DNA of 64,000 nucleotides from Burkholderiales bacterium (lineage in GTDB: Bacteria; Pseudomonadota; Gammaproteobacteria; Burkholderiales; Burkholderiaceae_E): positions 1 to 64,000 of the forward strand of contig JADCHE010000032.1 in the NCBI GenBank assembly GCA_020248665.1, in the 5' to 3' direction. Position 1 is the first letter of the stretch; the number at the start of each line of letters is the position of its first letter. Below, one piece after another: positions 1-8,291 of the stretch. The notes below the pieces were generated by a model. It was not told where the DNA came from. It saw nothing but the letters and a program-made list of their open reading frames with translations, and made no database searches. The translations under genes and the position numbers were made by a program.

Positions 1-914
1 AGCAGCGCGTTCCACTCGGCGGTGCTGCGCGTCGCGAAGATCCGCACCAGCTCGGCGTTGACGGTCGCGACGTTCGCGCTGCGGCCCGCGTAGGTCGCGA
101 AGCGCGGGTCGTCGAGCAGCTCCGCGCGGCCGATCGCGCGGGCGAAGCGCTGCCACTGCCCGTCGTTGTAGACGATCGCGCAGACGTGGCCGTCTAGGGT
201 CGCGTAGGGCTTGCGGTCGGGCGAGAGCTGGCGCGGATAGCCGCCGGCGTCCAGCGGCGGCTCGTAGCTCATGCCGCCCAGGTGGTCGCCGAGCACGATC
301 GCCGCCATCGTCTCGAACATCGGCACGTCGACGCGCTGGCCGAGGCCGCTCCGCGTGCGCTCGAGCAGCGCGGCGAGGATCGCGCCGACCGCGACCTGGC
401 CGACCAGCCGGTCGGCGATCGCGTTCGGCACGTAGCGCGGCTCGGGACTGCCGGAGCGCGTCATGAGCCAGGCGATGCCGGTCGCACCCTGGATCAGGTC
501 GTCGTAGGCGGGGCGCGCCGCATAGGGGCCGTCCTGGCCGAAGCCGAAGAGGCCCGCGTAGACGAGCCGCGGGTTGACCTCGCGCAGCGCCTCGTAGCCG
601 AGACCGAGCCGCGCCATCGCCCGCGGGCGCACGTTGTAGACGAGCACGTCGGCGCCGGCGGCGAGCCGCAGCAGCACGTCGCGGCCGGCCGCGCGCTTCA
701 GGTCGAGCACGATGCCGCGCTTGCTGCGGTTCGTGTTCATGAACATCGCGCCCATCCGCGGCCCGCGCGTCGGCAGGATGTCGCGGACCAGGTCGCCGTC
801 GGGCGACTCGACCTTGATCACGTCGGCGCCGTAGTCGCCGAGCGTCTGGGCCGCCGACGGGCCCATCAGCACCGTCGTCAGGTCGATCACGCGGCAGCCC
901 TGCAGGGGTCCCAC
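1..914 (-). CDS. CaiB/BaiF family III CoA transferase (C-terminus beyond window)
   Basis: Transfers CoA between an acyl-CoA donor and a carboxylic acid acceptor in the cytoplasm; the substrate is not predictable. The left window edge cuts the gene: 304 N-terminal codons are visible of about 400 usual for the family. I chose the GTG start at 914 because GAGGAG lies at 924-929 (minus sense). Seen in the protein: an N-terminal GCRVIDLTTVLMGP block, LGDYGADVIKVE, NRSKRGIVLDLK, and NAIADRLVGQVAVG, whose Asp (about residue 168) matches the position of the catalytic Asp of formyl-CoA transferase-type enzymes. It is divergent from the IclR gene at 1059, with an inverted repeat between them, so local IclR control is likely (inference). 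Confidence 0.9.
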   Translation of the reverse strand, partial: MGPLQGCRVIDLTTVLMGPSAAQTLGDYGADVIKVESPDGDLVRDILPTRGPRMGAMFMNTNRSKRGIVLDLKRAAGRDVLLRLAAGADVLVYNVRPRAMARLGLGYEALREVNPRLVYAGLFGFGQDGPYAARPAYDDLIQGATGIAWLMTRSGSPEPRYVPNAIADRLVGQVAVGAILAALLERTRSGLGQRVDVPMFETMAAIVLGDHLGGMSYEPPLDAGGYPRQLSPDRKPYATLDGHVCAIVYNDGQWQRFARAIGRAELLDDPRFATYAGRSANVATVNAELVRIFATRSTAEWNAL

Positions 915-992
915 CGGGTCCGTCTCCTCGAGTCCCGCTCGTCGCCGGCACCCGGGGCGGGTGCGGTCGCGTTCGTCGCATTATTCCCCCGT

Positions 993-1009
993 GTGGACGA
1001 TGTGTCCAC
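993..1009. promoter_or_regulatory. Inverted repeat GTGGAC-N5-GTCCAC, candidate IclR operator
   Basis: A perfect 6-bp inverted repeat with a 5-base spacer lies in the 144-bp gap between the divergent CoA transferase and IclR genes. It is followed closely by a further TGTGGGAAC stretch. IclR-type regulators commonly bind imperfect palindromes in such divergent gaps. Binding here is inference. Confidence 0.45.
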
Positions 1010-1058
1010 CTGTGGGAACGAAAGCGGTATCCTCGGCGGCGCACCGAGGAGGATCCCG

Positions 1059-1799
1059 ATGCTGGTCAAGCAGGCCGCCCACGTCGTCGAGCTGCTCGAG
1101 CTGTTCGCACGACTCGGCCGCCCGGCCGCGCTCGCCGAGGTCTCGCAGCAGCTCGGCTGGCCGCGCTCGTCGGCGTTCAAGCTGCTCGGCACGCTGGTCG
1201 AGCTCGGCTTCCTGTACGAGCCGCGGGCTCGCGGTGGCTACTGGCCGACGCCGCGCTGGCTCGAGCTCGCGCAGGCGTTCGCGCAGGCGCAGCCGCTGCC
1301 GCCCTCGCTCGGCCGCGTGCTCGACGAGGTCGTGCAGCGGACCGGCGAGACCGCGGTGCTCGCCGCGCCGGCGGGCGCGCACGCGGTGTTCCTGCAGGTG
1401 GTCGACTCGCCGCATGCGATCCGCTACGCGGCGGGCGTCGGCAAGCGCGTGCCGATCCACGCGACCGCGACCGGACGCGCGCTGCTGTCGCTGCATTCGC
1501 CCGCCGAGCGCGCGTCGCTGCTGGCACGCATCCGCTACGAGCGCTACACCGACGCGACGGTGATGTCGGCCGAGGCGGTGGAGGCCGACGTCGCGGCCTC
1601 CGTGGCGCGCGGCTGGTTCGAGAGCACCGGCGGCTTCACGCCGGACCTCGGCGGCGTCGCGCTGCCGCTTCGGCTCGACGGCCGGCGCTTCGCGATCCTC
1701 GCCGCGGGGCCGGTCGGCCGGGTGCGCGGCACCTACCCGGCGCTCGCGGCGACGGTGCGCGAGGCGATCGAGCGGCACGTGGCCGCGGCGGCGCGCTGA
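1059..1799 (+). CDS. IclR-family transcriptional regulator
   Basis: DNA-binding regulator, 246 aa, the usual IclR size. The ATG at 1059 is preceded by GAGGAGG at 1046-1052. Residues 1-65 form the winged helix-turn-helix (QAAHVVELLELFARLGRPA, then SQQLGWPRSSAFKLLGTLVE). The rest is the IclR effector-binding domain (GKRVPIHATATGRALLS, then RGWFESTGGFTPDLGGVALPL). The reading frame stays open far upstream, but that part has no family similarity and overlaps the divergent CoA transferase, so I did not use it. It probably controls the divergent CoA transferase and possibly itself. The effector is unknown. Confidence 0.93.
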   Translation: MLVKQAAHVVELLELFARLGRPAALAEVSQQLGWPRSSAFKLLGTLVELGFLYEPRARGGYWPTPRWLELAQAFAQAQPLPPSLGRVLDEVVQRTGETAVLAAPAGAHAVFLQVVDSPHAIRYAAGVGKRVPIHATATGRALLSLHSPAERASLLARIRYERYTDATVMSAEAVEADVAASVARGWFESTGGFTPDLGGVALPLRLDGRRFAILAAGPVGRVRGTYPALAATVREAIERHVAAAAR

Positions 1800-1861
1800 C
1801 GCGCCGCGGGCTCGCGTCGAAGGGTGACCGCGGAAGAGGCGAGGGCCCGGGCGAGCGGCGC

Positions 1862-2785
1862 TCAGGCCGGTGGCGCAACGCGCGCCGCCCAGAAGCGCGC
1901 GAGGTCCACGCGCCGCGCGACCCACAGCGCGTCCCCGTAGCCGTCGACCAGCTCCAGGATCCGGCGAAACGCGGCGAAGCGCCCCGGTCGCCCGACGATC
2001 CGCAGGTGGAAGCCGAGGTTCAGCAGCTTCGGGCAGCCGGCCTCGCCCTCGCGGACCAGCACGTCCAGCGCGTCGCGGACGTAGTCGACCATGTCGTCCG
2101 AGCGCACGAAGCCGTTCGGATGGAAGAACTTCATGTCGTTCGAGTCGAACGCGTAGGGCACGACCAGCAGCGGCCGCTCGCCGGGCGGTGCGTCCCAGTA
2201 GGGCAGGTCGTCGTCGAGCCCGTTGCTGCTGTAGAGGAAGCCCGCCTCGCGCAGCAGCCCGCGGGTCCAGCGGCTCTCGCTGCCGCGGCAGAAGAAGCCC
2301 TGCGGGCGCTCGCCGGTTGCGCGCTCGATCGCCTCGATCGAACGCGCCAGGTCCCGCCGCTCGCTGTCCGCGTCGTCGTAGTCCGCGCACGGCCGCCAGC
2401 GCCAGCCGTGGCACGCGCCCTCGTGGCCGGCCGCGACGATCGCCCGCGCGAGCTCCGGCGAGCGCTCGACAGCGCGTCCGCACATCCAGAACGTCGCGAC
2501 GCGCCGGTGCGCCTCGAGCTCGCGCAGGATTCGCCAGACGCCGGCGCGCACGCCGTAGGCGAACTGCTGCTCGGTACCCTGGTCCCATCGACCGGGCTCG
2601 ACGACGCTGCGGACCTCGGCCATGCCCTCCGCGACCGCGTCGCCGTCGGAGACCGCCCACTCGGCGCCTTCCTCGAGGTTGACGACCAGCGAGACGATCG
2701 CCTTCGCGCCGTCCGGCAGCGCGACGCGCGGCGGCTCGGCGCCGTGACCGCGCAGGTCTCGTGGGGGCAGGGCGGGGATGGTCAT
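1862..2785 (-). CDS. Polysaccharide deacetylase-fold protein, PuuE (allantoinase)-like
   Basis: NodB-fold metal-dependent hydrolase of 307 aa. It resembles the PuuE/cofactor-free allantoinase branch rather than chitin deacetylases: LPDGAKAIVSLVVNLEEGAE near residue 30, HGWRWRP in the middle, SRWTRGLLREAGFLYSSNG, and YAFDSNDMKFF. In that branch the enzyme opens the hydantoin ring of allantoin. I cannot tell allantoin from related N-acyl substrates. The ATG at 2785 is chosen because family similarity begins just after it (MTIPALPPRDLRGHG); the ribosome site is weak. It converges with the IclR gene and is divergent from the GST gene. A ureide role would fit the nitrogen cluster at the other end of the window, but no direct link is seen. 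Confidence 0.78.
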   Translation of the reverse strand: MTIPALPPRDLRGHGAEPPRVALPDGAKAIVSLVVNLEEGAEWAVSDGDAVAEGMAEVRSVVEPGRWDQGTEQQFAYGVRAGVWRILRELEAHRRVATFWMCGRAVERSPELARAIVAAGHEGACHGWRWRPCADYDDADSERRDLARSIEAIERATGERPQGFFCRGSESRWTRGLLREAGFLYSSNGLDDDLPYWDAPPGERPLLVVPYAFDSNDMKFFHPNGFVRSDDMVDYVRDALDVLVREGEAGCPKLLNLGFHLRIVGRPGRFAAFRRILELVDGYGDALWVARRVDLARFWAARVAPPA

Positions 2786-2988
2786 CGGGCGCTCGGCGGT
2801 GACGGGAGGGCGTGACGCGGGGCGTCGCGGCGCGCTGTGCGGGAAGCGGAACGGCGCGAGGATGCCCGAGCGCCGGCGGCGCGTCGAGTCGCGCCCGCAG
2901 GCAGGGCGCGGCGGGCGTGCGACCGCCCGCGCGTGGCACACTCGCTCGCCGAGCGCGCCCGCGCGCACCCGTCACCCGGAGACGCAGC

Positions 2989-3864
2989 ATGAGCACCGAC
3001 AACGAGTACGTCCCCCCGAAGGTCTGGACCTGGAACAAGGCGAGCGGCGGCCGTTTCGCGAACATCAACCGGCCGATCGCCGGCGCGACGCACGAGAAGG
3101 ACCTGCCGGTCGGCAAGCACCCGATGCAGCTCTACTCGCTCGGCACGCCGAACGGCCAGAAGGTCACGATCATGCTCGAGGAGCTGCTCGCGCTCGGCCA
3201 CGCGGGCGCCGAGTACGACGCGTGGCCGATCCGGATCCACGAAGGCGAGCAGTTCTCGAGCGGCTTCGTCGCGGTCAACCCCAACTCCAAGATTCCCGCG
3301 CTGCTCGACCGCAGCGGCCCGACGCCGATCCGCGTGTTCGAGTCGGGTGCGATCCTGATGCACCTCGCCGAGAAGTTCGGCGCGTTCCTGCCGACCGAGC
3401 CCGCGAAGCGCGCGGAGTGCCTGTCGTGGCTCTTCTGGCAGATGGGCAGCGCGCCGTACCTCGGCGGCGGCTTCGGCCACTTCTATGCGTATGCGCCGAT
3501 CAAGATCGAGTATGCGATCGACCGCTTCGCGATGGAGACCAAGCGCCAGCTCGACGTGCTGGAGCGGCGCCTCGCCGAGAGCGAGTACCTCGGCGGGGCC
3601 GACTACACCGTCGCCGACATCGCGGTCTGGCCCTGGTACGGCGGCCTCGCCAAGGGCCTGCTGTACGGCGCCGGCGAATTCCTGTCGGTGCACGAGTACC
3701 GCAACGTGATCCGCTGGGCCGACGCGATCGGCGCGCGGCCGGCGGTGCGGCGCGGCCGGATCGTCAACCGCTTCCAGGGCGAGCCCTCGGCGCAACTGCA
3801 CGAGCGGCACGACGCGAGCGACTTCGACACGAAGACGCAGGACAAGGTCGGCAAGCCGGGCTGA
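2989..3864 (+). CDS. yghU: Glutathione S-transferase family protein, YghU-like
   Basis: Soluble 291-aa thioredoxin-fold/alpha-helical GST of the nu class; YghU is a disulfide-bond reductase using glutathione. The family N-terminal extension is visible (EYVPPKVWTWNKASGGRFA, INRPIAGATHEKDLPVG). The G-site region LYSLGTPNGQKVTIMLEE follows, then VNPNSKIPALLD and ESGAILMHLAEKFG. The C-terminal half carries the helical domain (GGADYTVADIAVWPWYGGL). The ATG at 2989 follows GGAGACGCAGC. The gene ends 21 bp from the convergent nitroreductase gene. A detoxification or redox role is inferred from family only. Confidence 0.9.
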   Translation: MSTDNEYVPPKVWTWNKASGGRFANINRPIAGATHEKDLPVGKHPMQLYSLGTPNGQKVTIMLEELLALGHAGAEYDAWPIRIHEGEQFSSGFVAVNPNSKIPALLDRSGPTPIRVFESGAILMHLAEKFGAFLPTEPAKRAECLSWLFWQMGSAPYLGGGFGHFYAYAPIKIEYAIDRFAMETKRQLDVLERRLAESEYLGGADYTVADIAVWPWYGGLAKGLLYGAGEFLSVHEYRNVIRWADAIGARPAVRRGRIVNRFQGEPSAQLHERHDASDFDTKTQDKVGKPG

Positions 3865-3885
3865 CGCGGGCCGCGGGCCGCCGCG

Positions 3886-4728
3886 TCAGTCGGTCTCGAA
3901 CCCCTGGCCGCGCACGAAATCGCCCCAGTCCGCCCGCTGCGCCGACGCGTACTGCCGCACGCGCTCCTCGGACCAGGTCGGTGCGGGCGGGGCGCCGGGC
4001 GGTAGCACGCGGGCGCGCGCGGCAACGTAGCGCGCGTCGAAGGCATCCACCAGCGGGTCCGGCGACGCGTCGTCGAACCGGTCGACGTGCAGCGTCGCGG
4101 CGAGCGGCAGGCGAGGCGTCGGCGCGCGCGGCTGCGACGGCCATCCGATGCAGAGCCCCGCGACCGGGAACACGTGGCGCGGCAGCGCGAGCAGGCGGGC
4201 GAGCTGCGCGGCGCGGTCGCGCAGCACGCTGATCGGGCAGCAGCCCAGGCCCACCGCCTCGGCCGCGCGCACGAAGTTCATCAGCACCAGCGCCGCGTCG
4301 ACCGTCGGGTTGAAGAAGCCGTCGAGGTGCTCGTTCTCGAACCGCAGGCCGCGCCGCTCGAACAGTCGCCGCAAGCGCCGGCCGTCGCCGCAGAACACCA
4401 GCAGCGCGCCGGCGTCGGCCATCCACGGCATCGACGGGACCAGCGCCTGCACCGCCGCGCGCAGCGACGGCTCGCGGACGTCGATCACGTCGGCCTGCTG
4501 CAGGAAGCTCTTGGACGGAGCCGACAGCGCGCAGGCCGCGAGCAGGCGCACCAGCGACGGCTCGACCGGCCGGTCCGTCCAGGCGCGATGCGTCGCGTGG
4601 GCGGCCATCCGCAGCAGCTCGTCGAGGCCGTCGAGGCCGGCGGGCACCTCGACGTCCTCGCCGAAGCGCTCCGAGAGGATGCGGCGCAGCGAAGCGGCGA
4701 GATCGGAATCGACGGGGTCCGGTGTCAT
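3886..4728 (-). CDS. Nitroreductase-family FMN flavoprotein
   Basis: Predicted 280-aa FMN-dependent NAD(P)H oxidoreductase of the nitroreductase fold. Typical segments are ACALSAPSKSFLQQADVIDV (flavin and substrate region near residue 70), NPTVDAALVLMNFVRAAEAVGLGCCPIS (central helix and dimer interface) and VFPVAGLCIGWP. The C-terminal tail (TWSEERVRQYASAQRADWG) resembles the FMN-reductase/NfsA-like subgroup. The electron acceptor is not predictable. It is convergent with the YghU-like gene and points away from the DUF35 operon. The ATG at 4728 gives an ordinary family length. Confidence 0.82.
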   Translation of the reverse strand: MTPDPVDSDLAASLRRILSERFGEDVEVPAGLDGLDELLRMAAHATHRAWTDRPVEPSLVRLLAACALSAPSKSFLQQADVIDVREPSLRAAVQALVPSMPWMADAGALLVFCGDGRRLRRLFERRGLRFENEHLDGFFNPTVDAALVLMNFVRAAEAVGLGCCPISVLRDRAAQLARLLALPRHVFPVAGLCIGWPSQPRAPTPRLPLAATLHVDRFDDASPDPLVDAFDARYVAARARVLPPGAPPAPTWSEERVRQYASAQRADWGDFVRGQGFETD

Positions 4729-4807
4729 CGGTCGAGGCTCGCGGGAACGGGACGCTTCACCGTACCATCCGGCGCCCGACCGCCCGCGTCACGCGTTCCG
4801 ATCCACG

Positions 4808-5263
4808 TCAGCGTCCAGGCGCGATCGGCGCGACCGCCACGGGCCGCGCGCCGAACAGCGGGCCGTCGCGATAGCGCAGCACGACCATCTCGACCGGCCC
4901 GTCCAGGTGCCGCGTCTCGACCTCGCCGACCAGCCTGCACATCAGCCGCGGCCCCGAATGCAGGTCGACGATCCCGATCGCGTACGGCGCGTCGGCCGCG
5001 AATGCGCCCGGCACGACGTGGACCCGCGTGAAGCTGTAGAGCGTGCCGCCCGGCGCGAGCGCCTCCCAGCGCATTGCCCGGCTCCAGCAGGCGCGGCACA
5101 CCGGTCGGGGGGGGAACCCCGGCAGGCCGCAGGCCTCGCAGCGCGTCGTGGTCAGCCGGCCATCGGCGAGGGCGTCCCAGAACGGCCGGGTGAACGACGA
5201 GACACGCGGCGGGAAGGGCCGGTCGCCCGCCATGTCGACCGATGCGAGCCGGGCGAGGGTCAC
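4808..5263 (-). CDS. DUF35-type OB-fold protein with rubredoxin-like zinc ribbon
   Basis: 151-aa acyl-CoA-associated OB-fold protein. The zinc ribbon uses Cys42, Cys45, Cys56 and Cys59 (CEACG and CRACW), followed by an OB-fold (TLYSFTRVHVVPGAFA, YAIGIVDLHSGPRLMCRLVG). Members act as partner subunits of thiolase-like enzymes; ChsH2 of steroid degraders uses such a domain to activate the aldolase Ltp2. The GTG start at 5263 overlaps the stop of the upstream thiolase-like gene (GTGA), so the two are translationally coupled. That is good evidence that they form one complex. An internal ATG at 5233 is possible but would break the coupling. Confidence 0.88.
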   Translation of the reverse strand: MTLARLASVDMAGDRPFPPRVSSFTRPFWDALADGRLTTTRCEACGLPGFPPRPVCRACWSRAMRWEALAPGGTLYSFTRVHVVPGAFAADAPYAIGIVDLHSGPRLMCRLVGEVETRHLDGPVEMVVLRYRDGPLFGARPVAVAPIAPGR

Positions 5264-6450
5264 GAGCGGCCCTCCAGCACGTGCACGAGTGCGGCGTTGT
5301 ACTTGCCGAGCTCGCTGACGGTCAGCGCGATCCGGGCGTCGCGGACCTGGCGCGCGCCCGCCGTGCCGGTGACCTGCTGGACCGCCTCGATCACGTCGTA
5401 GAGCGGCGTCACCTCGGGCGGGTGTCCGCGCGACAGCGCGCCGCCGCAGGTGTTGACCGGTACGCGGCCGTCGAAGCGGGTCTCGCCCGCCTCGGTGGCC
5501 GGCGCGCCGCGGCCGCGCGCGAACAGCCCGAGTGCCTCCGAGGCGAGCACCTCGACGATCGTGCACGGTGCGTAGAGCTCGAAGGTCGAGACGTCGCCGA
5601 GCGCGAGGCCCGCGGCCTCGAGCGCGCGGCCCGCGGCGATCCGCAGCGTGCCGTAGTCGAGCGCGTCGGCCCGCCGGTCCGCGATCTGATGCAGCCCCTC
5701 GTGCTCGAAGCCGCGCCCGCGCACGAGCACGTGCGGCCGACCGCTGGCGCGCGCCAGGTCCTCGTCGACGATCACCAGCGCCGCGGCGCCGTCGGCACGG
5801 CCCGGCACCTCGAGCAGGCCGAGCGGCTCGACGATCGGGCGCGCGGCGAGCACGTCCTCGAGGGTGATCGGGGTGCGGTACTGCGCGAGCGGGTTCAGCG
5901 CGGCGTGCGCGCGGTTCTTGACCGCGACCGACGCGAGCGTCGCGCGCGGCATCCGGTGCTCGTGCAGGTAGCGCTGCGCGTCCATCGCGTACCACGCGAT
6001 CGGCACCGCCCCGAAGGGCGACTGGAAGTCGACGTCGCCGGTCAGCCGGATGCTGTAGTCGAGGTGCCGTACGGTCGGCACCCCGGTCTCGAAGTGCACG
6101 CCGACGGCGAGCATGCAGCGCGCGTCGCCCGACTCGACCCGGTGGACCGCGGTGTCGAACGCGTGGCCGCCGGTCATGCCGTTGCCGAGCACCTGCACGA
6201 CGGTCGATCGGGCGCGGATGCCGAGGTACGCGGTCAGGAAGGTGTGGAAGTAGCCCTGCCTCGTGTGGTCGCCCGGGTGCGCGACGACCACGCCGTCGAG
6301 GTCCTCGCGGCCCAGGCCGGCGGCGGCCATGGCGTCGAGCACGACGTCGACGCCGAGCTCGTGCTCGAGCGGCGCATCGCCCGACGCACGCTTCTGGTGG
6401 GTGCCCACCGGCACCGCGCCCCAGCCGAGGATCGCCGCTCTGCGGTTCAT
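5260..6450 (-). CDS. Thiolase-like (SCP-x/Ltp2-type) protein lacking the nucleophilic Cys
   Basis: 396-aa thiolase-fold protein. The place where thiolases carry the nucleophilic Cys reads VLGNGMTGGHAFDTA (about residues 88-101) and has no Cys, so ordinary Claisen thiolysis is unlikely. The C-terminal motif NTCGGALSRGHPPEVTPLYD keeps the family His. Non-thiolase members of this branch, such as Ltp2, are retro-aldolases acting on side-chain acyl-CoAs together with a DUF35 protein. Here a DUF35 gene overlaps the 3' end by 4 bp and an acyl-CoA ligase lies 8 bp upstream. The ATG at 6450 gives the usual length. Retro-aldol C-C cleavage is my inference; the substrate is unknown. Confidence 0.85.
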   Translation of the reverse strand: MNRRAAILGWGAVPVGTHQKRASGDAPLEHELGVDVVLDAMAAAGLGREDLDGVVVAHPGDHTRQGYFHTFLTAYLGIRARSTVVQVLGNGMTGGHAFDTAVHRVESGDARCMLAVGVHFETGVPTVRHLDYSIRLTGDVDFQSPFGAVPIAWYAMDAQRYLHEHRMPRATLASVAVKNRAHAALNPLAQYRTPITLEDVLAARPIVEPLGLLEVPGRADGAAALVIVDEDLARASGRPHVLVRGRGFEHEGLHQIADRRADALDYGTLRIAAGRALEAAGLALGDVSTFELYAPCTIVEVLASEALGLFARGRGAPATEAGETRFDGRVPVNTCGGALSRGHPPEVTPLYDVIEAVQQVTGTAGARQVRDARIALTVSELGKYNAALVHVLEGRS

Positions 6451-6458
6451 GCCGTTCC

Positions 6459-8078
6459 TCAGCGGGCCACGACGATGCCTTCGCGCTCGCGGTCCCACAG
6501 CTGGTCGCGGTTCGCCTGCGCGTCCTGCTTGAGCTTGTACTTCTCGATCTTCTCGGTGGCCGTCTTGGGCAGCGCGTCGATGAAGCGCACGAAGCGTGGC
6601 ACCATGAAGTAGCTCATCCGCTCGGCGGCGAAGCGCACGACCTCGGCCTCCGAGAGCGTCTCGCCGGGCTTGCGCACCACGTAGACCATCACCTCGTCCT
6701 CGCTCATCTCGGAGGACACCGGCACCGCCGCGACCTCGTGGACCGCCGGATGGCGGGACAGGATCAGCTCGACCTCGTAGGCCGAGACGTTCTCGCCCCG
6801 GCGTCGGATCGCCTCCTTCTTGCGGTCGACGAACCAGAGGTAGCCGTCGGCGTCGACGCGGCCGCGGTCGCCGGTGCAGAACCAGCCGTCGACGAACGCC
6901 TTCGCCGTCGCCTCCGGCATCGCGTGGTAGCCCTTCATCATCGAGCCCGGCTGCAGCGGCTTGAGCAGGATCTCGCCGACCTCGCCGGCGGGCAGGTCGC
7001 GGTGGTCGTCGTCGACCACCCGCAGCAGCGACGCGTCGCGCGGGCTGCCCGCCGACCCGGCCTTGTCCTCGCGGTCGCCCGGCACGTACGACGTCACGGC
7101 GTAGTTCTCCGACATCGCGAACACCGAGGTGAGCGCGATGCCGTAGCGCTCGCGGAAGATCCGCGGGAAGTCGGGGTGCATCGGCACGACGAGCGCGAGT
7201 CGCACGCGGTGGTCGCGCTCGGCCGGGGATGGCGGCAGCTGCAGGATGATGTTGTTCATCGCGCCCAGCGCGTTGAACTGCGTCGCGCCGAACGTGCGGA
7301 TGTCGCTCCAGAACGTCGACGCCGAGAAGCGGGGCGCCAGCGCGATCGCGGCCTCGGCCCAGAGCGCCGCGTAACACGAGTACCACATCGCGTTCGCGTG
7401 GAACAGCGGCAGGCAGGTATAGAGCACGTCGTCGGACCGGTAGCCGTACTCGCCCGCGATCGCCCGGCCGACCGCGTGGCCCTGCGACTGCGGGCACATC
7501 ACGCCCTTCGAGGGGCCGGTCGTACCCGAGGTGTAGAGGATCGTCTGCACGTCGTCGTGCCGCACGCGGTCGAGCGGCGGACGCGTCGCGTCGCCCGAGT
7601 CGAGCGCGCTCGCGGGCTCGACGGGCGCCGACGTTCCGCCCAGGTCGGCGGACGACACCGGCCCGTCGCGGCGAACGAACCATCGGCGGACCTTGGGCAG
7701 GCGGGGCGCCTCGGTTGCGACGCGCTCGAGCCACGCGTCGTCGACGACCACGCAGCTCGCGTCGGACTGCTCGAGGAAGTAGCGCAGCATGTCGCCGCGC
7801 GCGGCGGTGTTGACCGGCACCGCCACCGCCCCGAGCCGGCCCAGGCCCCAGAGCACCCACAGGAACTCGGGGCAGTTGGCCATCAGGATCGCGACGTGGT
7901 CGCCGCGCCCGATGCCGCGCGCGGCGAAGCCGTTCGCATAGCGGCTCGTCATGCGGTCGGCGTCGGCGTAGGTGTAGCGCTCGTCGCACCACAGCAGGAA
8001 CGGCCGTTGCGGAATGCGGTCGGCCTTGTCGGCGAGCACCCGGCCGATGGTGCGATCCTCGAGCACGTAGTCGTGCAT
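6459..8078 (-). CDS. AMP-dependent acyl-CoA synthetase (ligase)
   Basis: 539-aa ANL-superfamily ligase forming acyl-CoA from a carboxylic acid, ATP and CoA. Visible motifs: ILYTSGTTGPSKGVM (P-loop-like), FAMSENYAVT in the substrate region, GWFCTGDRGRVDADGYLWF, DRKKEAIRRRGENVSAYEVE (hinge), and C-terminal PKTATEKIEKYKLK with the adenylation Lys. It is most like crotonobetaine/carnitine or medium-chain acid CoA ligases (CaiC-like), but specificity cannot be read. It is first in an operon with the thiolase-like and DUF35 genes. Together they could activate an acid, cleave a C-C bond and hand on the product. The ATG at 8078 fits the family N-terminus (EDRTIGRVLADKAD). Confidence 0.92.
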   Translation of the reverse strand: MHDYVLEDRTIGRVLADKADRIPQRPFLLWCDERYTYADADRMTSRYANGFAARGIGRGDHVAILMANCPEFLWVLWGLGRLGAVAVPVNTAARGDMLRYFLEQSDASCVVVDDAWLERVATEAPRLPKVRRWFVRRDGPVSSADLGGTSAPVEPASALDSGDATRPPLDRVRHDDVQTILYTSGTTGPSKGVMCPQSQGHAVGRAIAGEYGYRSDDVLYTCLPLFHANAMWYSCYAALWAEAAIALAPRFSASTFWSDIRTFGATQFNALGAMNNIILQLPPSPAERDHRVRLALVVPMHPDFPRIFRERYGIALTSVFAMSENYAVTSYVPGDREDKAGSAGSPRDASLLRVVDDDHRDLPAGEVGEILLKPLQPGSMMKGYHAMPEATAKAFVDGWFCTGDRGRVDADGYLWFVDRKKEAIRRRGENVSAYEVELILSRHPAVHEVAAVPVSSEMSEDEVMVYVVRKPGETLSEAEVVRFAAERMSYFMVPRFVRFIDALPKTATEKIEKYKLKQDAQANRDQLWDREREGIVVAR

Positions 8079-8291
8079 GCTGGCGGCTCCCCCGCGACGA
8101 CGCTGCGGCCCCGGGCCACGATGGACGAAGCCGGATTGTCCGCCAATCCGGCGCAGGTCGCCGCGCGGAGCGGCTAGACTCGATACGACTGGCCGAACGG
8201 GCCGAGGAGACCGCATGCACGCGACGGACCGCCCGGCCACGGGGCGCCGCGCGAGTCGCGCGCGGTCGCGCGCCCCCGGGGAGACGACGGC

